Shown here: in pieces, positions 59,020 through 64,000 of the stretch
Numbering within the stretch: the stretch's first letter is position 1
Layout: each line of letters starts with the position of its first letter
From: Comamonas testosteroni
Lineage (GTDB): Bacteria > Pseudomonadota > Gammaproteobacteria > Burkholderiales > Burkholderiaceae_C
DNA length: 64,000 bases
Assembly: GCF_030505195.1 (NCBI RefSeq)
Contig: NZ_CP129672.1
Location: 1,116,001-1,180,000, forward strand
Direction: 5' to 3'
Notes under the pieces: model-generated
What the model was told of the DNA's origin: nothing
Databases searched by the model: none
The model's input: the letters and a program-made list of their open reading frames with translations, nothing else
Position numbers and translations under genes: made by a program

Positions 59020-61656
59020 ATGAGCAAACCCCAACCCCAGCGTTACCGCAAGCCCCTGCCAGGAAGTCAGCTTCACTACTTCGATGCGAAAGCTGCTGTG
59101 GAAGCCATACGCCCTGGCAGCTGGACCACACTGCCCTATACCAGCCGCGTCCATGCTGAGAATCTGGTACGGCGCAGCGATCCGGCCCACCTGACCGAGT
59201 ACCTTACGCAAGTCATTGAACGCAAGCGCGAACGCGACTTTCCCTGGTTCCCGGCCCGCGTGGTCTGTCATGACATCCTGGGACAGACTGCGTTGGTCGA
59301 TCTGGCCGGCCTGCGCGATGCGATTGCCGAGCAAGGCGGTGACCCGGCTGCGGTCAACCCCGTCGTGCCCGTGCAACTGATCGTGGACCATTCTCTGGCC
59401 GTGGAGTGCGGCGGCTACGATCCTCAGGCCTTTGAGAAAAACCGCGCCATCGAAGACCGGCGCAATGAAGACCGCTTCCATTTCATCGAGTGGTGCAAAC
59501 TGGCCTTCAAGAATGTGGAAGTGATTCCGCCTGGCAACGGGATCATGCACCAGATCAATCTGGAGCGCATGAGCCCTGTGATCCATGCTATCGATGGCGA
59601 AGCATATCCCGACACCCTGGTGGGCACGGACAGCCACACGCCGCATGTCGATGCACTGGGCGTGATCGCCGTGGGTGTGGGCGGGCTGGAAGCCGAGAAC
59701 GTGATGCTGGGCCGCGCCTCGTGGATGCGCCTGCCCGAGATCGTTGGAGTGCAGCTCACTGGCAGGCGGCAGCCCGGCATCACTGCCACAGACATCGTGC
59801 TGGCCCTGACCCAATTCCTGCGTCAGCAGAAAGTGGTGGGCAGCTATCTGGAGTTCCATGGCGAAGGCGCGCGCAGCCTCTCCATCGGCGACCGCGCCAC
59901 CATCTCGAACATGGCGCCCGAATATGGGGCTACGGCCGCCATGTTTGCGATCGACGAACAGACGATCGCCTATCTGCGCCTGACGGGGCGCGAGTCTGCC
60001 CAGGTGCAACTGGTCGAGAACTACGCCAGACAGGCAGGCCTGTGGGCAGACAGCCTTGAAAATGCCGAATATGAACGTACGCTGAGCTTTGATCTGTCCA
60101 GCGTGGTGCGCAATATGGCCGGCCCCTCCAATCCGCACGCCCGCCTGGCAACCAGCGAGCTTGCAGCAAGAGGCATTGCCGGTGAGTGGGCGAGAGCCGA
60201 GGGCCGTATGCCCGATGGGGCCGTGATCATTGCCGCCATCACCAGTTGCACCAACACCAGCAACCCGCGCAATGTGATCGCGGCCGGTCTGCTGGCGCGC
60301 AACGCGCGCAATCTGGGTCTGGCGCGCAAGCCCTGGGTCAAGACCTCTCTCGCCCCCGGCTCCAGGACCGTGCCGCTGTATCTGCAGCAAGCTGGTCTGC
60401 TGCAGGACCTGGAAGCGCTGGGCTTTGGCGTGGTGGCCTTTGCCTGCACCACCTGCAACGGCATGAGCGGCGCGCTGGACCCCGTGATTCAACAGGAGAT
60501 CATCGACCGCGACCTCTACACCACGGCCGTGCTCTCGGGCAATCGCAACTTCGATGGCCGCATCCATCCCTATGCCAAACAGGCCTTTCTCGCCTCGCCG
60601 CCGCTGGTCGTGGCCTATGCGATTGCGGGCACCATCCGCTTCGATATCGAGAACGATGTGCTGGGCGTCTTCCAGGGCCGCGAAATCCGCTTGAAGGACA
60701 TCTGGCCCAGCGACGAGGAGATCGACGCCGTGGCCAAGGCTGCAGTCCAACCCGAGCAGTTCCGTGCGGTCTATGAACCCATGTTTGCCATCCGCGCAGA
60801 CCAGGGCGAGAAGGTCGAGGCACTGTATGACTGGCGCCCGCAGAGTACCTATATCCGCCGACCGCCGTACTGGGAGGGAGCCCTCGCGGGCGAGCGCAGT
60901 TTGCGCGGCATGCGCCCTCTGGCCATACTGCCCGACAACATCACCACCGATCACCTCTCGCCCTCCAACGCCATCCTGATGGACTCGGCCGCAGGCGAGT
61001 ATCTGCACAAAATGGGTCTGCCCGAGGAGGACTTCAACTCCTATGCCACGCATCGCGGCGACCACCTGACCGCGCAGCGCGCCACCTTCGCCAATCCCAA
61101 GCTGTTCAACGAAATGGTGGTAGACGACCAGGGCAAGGTGCGCCAGGGCTCTCTCGCCCGCGTCGAGCCCGAGGGCCGGACCCTGCGCATGTGGGAGGCC
61201 ATAGAAACCTACATGCAGCGCAAGCAGCCGCTGATCATCATCGCCGGAGCCGACTATGGCCAGGGATCGAGCCGCGACTGGGCAGCCAAGGGCGTGCGCC
61301 TGGCCGGTGTGGAGGCCATCGTGGCCGAGGGCTTCGAGCGTATCCACCGTACCAATCTGATCGGCATGGGGGTGTTGCCGCTGGAGTTCCTGCCCGGCAC
61401 GAGCCGCCACACACTGGGGCTGAATGGCACTGAGAGCTTTGATGTCATCGGCCAGCGTAGCCCCCAGGCCATGCTTACACTTCATATCCACCGAACGACC
61501 GGTGTTCGCACCGAAGTGCCGGTACTGTGTCGCCTCGATACCGCAGAAGAAGTCTCGATTTACGAGGCCGGTGGCGTGCTGCAGCGCTTTGCCCAGGATT
61601 TCCTGGCGGACAGCGCAGCGGCCGATTCCACATCGACGGCTGAACTTGTGAGCTAA
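59020..61656 (+). CDS. acnD: Fe/S-dependent 2-methylcitrate dehydratase AcnD
   Basis: The 878-residue aconitase-family protein contains the cluster cysteines in ITSCTNTSNPRNVI and ACTTCNGMSG, the substrate-binding GTDSHTPHVDALGV and the swivelling-domain GADYGQGSSRDWAAKG. AcnD with PrpF replaces PrpD in many proteobacteria: AcnD forms the trans isomer of 2-methylaconitate, which PrpF isomerises. prpF follows after a damaged RNA ligase gene. A minus-strand frame of 1100 codons opposite this gene is a codon-bias shadow. Confidence 0.93.
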   Translation: MSKPQPQRYRKPLPGSQLHYFDAKAAVEAIRPGSWTTLPYTSRVHAENLVRRSDPAHLTEYLTQVIERKRERDFPWFPARVVCHDILGQTALVDLAGLRDAIAEQGGDPAAVNPVVPVQLIVDHSLAVECGGYDPQAFEKNRAIEDRRNEDRFHFIEWCKLAFKNVEVIPPGNGIMHQINLERMSPVIHAIDGEAYPDTLVGTDSHTPHVDALGVIAVGVGGLEAENVMLGRASWMRLPEIVGVQLTGRRQPGITATDIVLALTQFLRQQKVVGSYLEFHGEGARSLSIGDRATISNMAPEYGATAAMFAIDEQTIAYLRLTGRESAQVQLVENYARQAGLWADSLENAEYERTLSFDLSSVVRNMAGPSNPHARLATSELAARGIAGEWARAEGRMPDGAVIIAAITSCTNTSNPRNVIAAGLLARNARNLGLARKPWVKTSLAPGSRTVPLYLQQAGLLQDLEALGFGVVAFACTTCNGMSGALDPVIQQEIIDRDLYTTAVLSGNRNFDGRIHPYAKQAFLASPPLVVAYAIAGTIRFDIENDVLGVFQGREIRLKDIWPSDEEIDAVAKAAVQPEQFRAVYEPMFAIRADQGEKVEALYDWRPQSTYIRRPPYWEGALAGERSLRGMRPLAILPDNITTDHLSPSNAILMDSAAGEYLHKMGLPEEDFNSYATHRGDHLTAQRATFANPKLFNEMVVDDQGKVRQGSLARVEPEGRTLRMWEAIETYMQRKQPLIIIAGADYGQGSSRDWAAKGVRLAGVEAIVAEGFERIHRTNLIGMGVLPLEFLPGTSRHTLGLNGTESFDVIGQRSPQAMLTLHIHRTTGVRTEVPVLCRLDTAEEVSIYEAGGVLQRFAQDFLADSAAADSTSTAELVS

Positions 61657-61665
61657 GGAGCAGCT

Positions 61666-62240
61666 ATGAGCCAGGCACGCATACTGATTGTCACCCAGCC
61701 CCAAAGCCTGGTACGTCATCGCCTGTGTGCCCGGATCAACGCTTTGGGCCTTGATAAGGAACTGGGCGAGCGCCTGTTCTCCCAGATAACTGGCACCAAA
61801 CCTGGTGTGGCCCGTTTGACTCCGGGCAAGAGGCACTGCTCGCCCTGCTGGCCGCAGGCAATGCCGTGCAAGCGGCACAGCTGAAAGCCTTCGAGCTCAG
61901 CTTCAACCGCATTCGCGGTGAGGTGGGCGAGCGCATTCACTGGTCTTTGTGCACCTGCGGACGTCCGGAGCCTTTCAACCGGCTGCTGACAACGCTGCAG
62001 ACCGAGTTGAAATCCCACGGCTTCAAGGATAGCGGTCATAGACCGCACATCACCATCAGCTACAGAGCACTACATGCCCTGCCCACTCGGCGTATCGATC
62101 CCGTTGACTGGCTGATCGATGAGATTCAGTTGGTCGAGCGAACCGTCACAGGCAAGCAGTTACGCTACCAGGTACTGCATCGCTGGCCATTGGCTTCCGG
62201 CTCTGCGCCTCGTCCCCAACAACTACGCCTGTTTCACTGA
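61666..62240 (+). pseudogene. 2'-5' RNA ligase family (LigT-like) gene with a frameshift
   Basis: Two overlapping frames together read as one protein. The first frame gives VRHRLCARINALGLDKELGERLFS and then diverges; the second continues with PDNWHQTWCGPFDSGQEALLALLAAGNAVQAAQL and ends with the second HxT motif, HITISY. The join falls in TTCTCCCAG near 61778-61784, where one extra C would restore the frame. It lies between acnD and prpF in the same direction. The cause may be a real mutation in a C-run or a sequencing error. Function in the propionate pathway is not known; RNA ligase-fold phosphoesterases act on RNA ends. Confidence 0.75.
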
Positions 62241-62242
62241 TT

Positions 62243-62271
62243 CAAGGCTCAAGCCCTGGCTTAAGCCTTGA
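62243..62271 (+). terminator. Hairpin between the RNA ligase remnant and prpF
   Basis: CAAGGCTCAAGCC and GGCTTAAGCCTTG form a 13-bp stem with one mismatch and a 2-nt gap. The following sequence is only weakly T-rich, so it may be an attenuator or a processing hairpin rather than a full terminator. Confidence 0.5.
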
Positions 62272-62294
62272 ATACCTTGTTTGTTTGCCATTCC

Positions 62295-63488
62295 ATGTCC
62301 CTCACTTCGCAAATCCGCATTCCCGCCACCTATATGCGCGGAGGCACCAGCAAAGGTGTGTTCTTCAAGCTTCAGGATCTGCCCGAAACGGCCCGGCAGC
62401 CCGGCCCTGTTCGCGACGCCATCTTTCTGCGCACCCTTGGCAGCCCCGATCCCTATGGCAAACAGATTGACGGCATGGGTAATGCCTCATCCTCCACCAG
62501 CAAGGGCGTGATCCTCTGCCAGAGCGCAAGCGCCGATCACGATGTGGACTATCTGTTCGGCCAGGTTTCCATCGATCAGCCTTTTGTGGACTGGAGCGGC
62601 AACTGCGGCAACTTGAGCGCAGCCGTCGGTCCCTGCGCGATCCACATGGGTCTGATTCCGGCCGAGCGCGTTCCGCACAACGGCGTGGCTACCATCCGCA
62701 TCTGGCAGGCCAATATCGGCAAGACCATCATCAACCATGTGCAGATCCGCGATGGTCAGGTACAGGAAACCGGGGACTTCGAACTTGACGGCGTGACCTT
62801 TGCCGCTGCCGAAGTGGCGCTGGAGTTCCTGGATCCCGCCGATGAAGGTGAGGACGGCGCTGCCATGTTTCCCACCGGCAATGTCAGCGACGAGCTGGAT
62901 GTGCCCGGCGTCGGCCGCTTTTGCGCGACCCTCATCAATGCCGGCATTCCGACCATTTTTCTCGATGCCAGAGAGCTGGGTTACACCGGCTGCGAACTGC
63001 AGGACGCCATCAACAGCGATGGCGCAGCACTGGCCAGATTCGAAGCCATTCGCGCCCATGGCGCACTCAGGATGGGCCTGATCAAGGATCTCGGTGAAGC
63101 CGCCACACGCCAGCACACGCCCAAGATCGGCTTTGTGGCTCCTGCGCAAAGCTATATCGCCTCAAGCGGCAAAGCCATTGCCGCCAAGGATATCGATCTG
63201 GTGGTGCGGGCGCTGTCCATGGGTAAGCTGCACCACGCCATGATGGGCACGGCAGCCGTCGCCATCGGCACGGCTGCCGCCATTCCCGGCACGCTGGTCA
63301 ATCTGGCAGCGGGCGGCGGCGAGCGCCAGTCCGTGCGCTTCGGCCATCCCAGCGGAACCCTGCGTGTGGGGGCCGAAGCCAGGAGCGACCAGGGACAATG
63401 GCAGGTCACCAAGGCCTTGATGAGCCGTAGCGCCCGCATTCTGATGGAAGGCTGGGTACGGGTGCCTGGCGAAGTGCTGCAGGCCTGA
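62295..63488 (+). CDS. prpF: 2-methylaconitate cis-trans isomerase PrpF
   Basis: This 397-residue protein is the usual PrpF length. It contains the N-terminal IPATYMRGGTSKGVFF, the LPETARQPGPVRDAIFLRTLGSPDPYGKQIDGMG and the KGVILCQSAS, WSGNCGNLSAAVGPCAI segments with the catalytic cysteine, as well as the C-terminal IRFGHPSGTLRVGAE-like ending (SVRFGHPSGTLRVGAEA). It isomerises 2-methylaconitate made by AcnD. ATG 62295 lacks a strong ribosome site; a TTG at 62268 is an alternative. It closes the methylcitrate gene set of this window. Confidence 0.93.
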   Translation: MSLTSQIRIPATYMRGGTSKGVFFKLQDLPETARQPGPVRDAIFLRTLGSPDPYGKQIDGMGNASSSTSKGVILCQSASADHDVDYLFGQVSIDQPFVDWSGNCGNLSAAVGPCAIHMGLIPAERVPHNGVATIRIWQANIGKTIINHVQIRDGQVQETGDFELDGVTFAAAEVALEFLDPADEGEDGAAMFPTGNVSDELDVPGVGRFCATLINAGIPTIFLDARELGYTGCELQDAINSDGAALARFEAIRAHGALRMGLIKDLGEAATRQHTPKIGFVAPAQSYIASSGKAIAAKDIDLVVRALSMGKLHHAMMGTAAVAIGTAAAIPGTLVNLAAGGGERQSVRFGHPSGTLRVGAEARSDQGQWQVTKALMSRSARILMEGWVRVPGEVLQA

Positions 63489-63538
63489 CACCGGGTGTGC
63501 ACTGCCGGTCGCCTGCGGCATGCAGGCCTTGGCAAGGC

Positions 63539-64000
63539 TCAAGTGCTCAAGGTCACGCTTTCAATCCGGTGGCGGCCTTTGTTCTTGGCCGCATAGAGCT
63601 GCCGGTCCACAGCTTCGATAAAGCCGGCAGGTCGAATATGCTCTGCCGGCAGCACCGTACCCGCGCCAATGCTGACGGTCACCCTTCGGTCATGGGGCGA
63701 CAGCGCATGCACGATGGACTGCTTCTGGATCAGGCGCTGGCAGCGCTCGGCCACCTTTTGCGCGGTTTCGGCGTCTGCTTCGGGCAGCAGCACCACAAAC
63801 TCCTCGCCACCGTAACGCGCCACCAGGTCACGCTGTCCGTCCAGTGCCAGGCTCAGGGTCTGAGCAATATCCACCAGACATTTGTCGCCCTGTATATGAC
63901 CGTACAAATCGTTGTATTGCTTGAAGAAGTCGACATCGAACAGCAGCATGGACAGGGGCTTGCCATCGCTGCGCGTGCGCTCCCACTCCTGCTCGAAGCT
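63539..64000 (-). CDS. GGDEF-domain protein (diguanylate cyclase), 5' part outside the window
   Basis: The last 462 bases of the window encode the C-terminal 153 residues of a diguanylate cyclase: LLFDVDFFKQYNDLYGHIQGDK (metal and substrate), the active-site RYGGEEFVVLLPEAD, and the end FIEAVDRQLYAAKNKGRHRI. The RxxD inhibitory site is not present: the equivalent residues read GQRD, so product inhibition is unlikely. The sensor part lies beyond the window. Translation starts outside, so the first Met codon in the window is not the start. Confidence 0.88.
   Translation of the reverse strand, partial: SFEQEWERTRSDGKPLSMLLFDVDFFKQYNDLYGHIQGDKCLVDIAQTLSLALDGQRDLVARYGGEEFVVLLPEADAETAQKVAERCQRLIQKQSIVHALSPHDRRVTVSIGAGTVLPAEHIRPAGFIEAVDRQLYAAKNKGRHRIESVTLST

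Noticed and set aside
58576..61878. A 1100-codon open frame on the minus strand opposite acnD
   Set aside because: It is exactly antisense to a well-supported AcnD gene, and its translation shows no domain pattern. Long antisense frames are common in GC-rich genes with third-position bias.

Overview
The window looks like chromosomal DNA of a steroid-degrading betaproteobacterium of the Comamonas testosteroni type (Burkholderiales, Comamonadaceae). Gene content and order from about 33.8 to 51.9 kb match the tesB-to-tesR cluster described for C. testosteroni TA441: an extradiol dioxygenase, an IpdA/IpdB-type CoA transferase pair, an IpdC-type flavoprotein, an EchA20-type hydratase, acyl-CoA dehydrogenase pairs, thiolases, SDRs, a MaoC hydratase and a LuxR-type activator. 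The DNA is GC-rich, with AT-rich islands confined to a few intergenic repeats. Assignments are by reading translations and remembered family features; no database search was possible.

Layout. 0-4 kb: the 3' end of an Old-Yellow-Enzyme/FAD oxidoreductase, then small accessory genes (nucleotidyltransferase, GNAT, a hypothetical, an APH-like kinase). 4-7.2 kb: a minus-strand group (TPR-like protein, SnoaL-like protein, Tat-lipoprotein metallo-beta-lactamase-fold protein, DsbA-family protein) divergent from a LysR regulator. 7.4-18.4 kb: SDR, aldehyde dehydrogenase, a first spinster-like MFS carrier, SDR, KshA-like Rieske oxygenase, EthD protein plus a second MFS carrier, and a D-aminoacylase-like amidohydrolase. 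18.4-31.8 kb: FadD19-like CoA ligase, a third MFS carrier, a fused double acyl-CoA dehydrogenase, GMC oxidoreductase, FadB-like enzyme, thiolase, SDR and an alpha-methylacyl-CoA racemase. Together these make a plausible alcohol-to-aldehyde-to-acid-to-CoA-to-beta-oxidation route for a branched side chain. 31.9-33.4 kb: a PDC-GGDEF diguanylate cyclase.

33.8-51.9 kb: the tes/scd cluster, all on the minus strand, which breaks down rings C and D and the remnant of ring B after tesB has opened ring A. 52.2-55.5 kb: a four-gene minus-strand operon (SDR, SDR, SnoaL-like, OYE). 55.7-63.5 kb: a ScfR-family regulator divergent from methylcitrate-cycle genes (prpC, a short GntR gene, acnD, a frameshifted 2'-5' RNA ligase gene, prpF), which would consume the propionyl-CoA released by steroid catabolism. 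The window ends inside a second GGDEF gene.

The main new observation is a recurring inverted repeat, TCGTC-N6-GACGA and close variants. It lies about 55-75 bp upstream of the tesB operon, the scdG-tesR operon, the SDR-SDR-SnoaL-OYE operon and several promoters of the uncharacterised 7-31 kb module. It is a good candidate for the binding site of TesR, or of another common regulator, and it ties the uncharacterised module to the steroid regulon. A second palindrome, TTTGCAAA, is shared by the prpC and tesB promoter regions and may couple propionate sensing to ring degradation.
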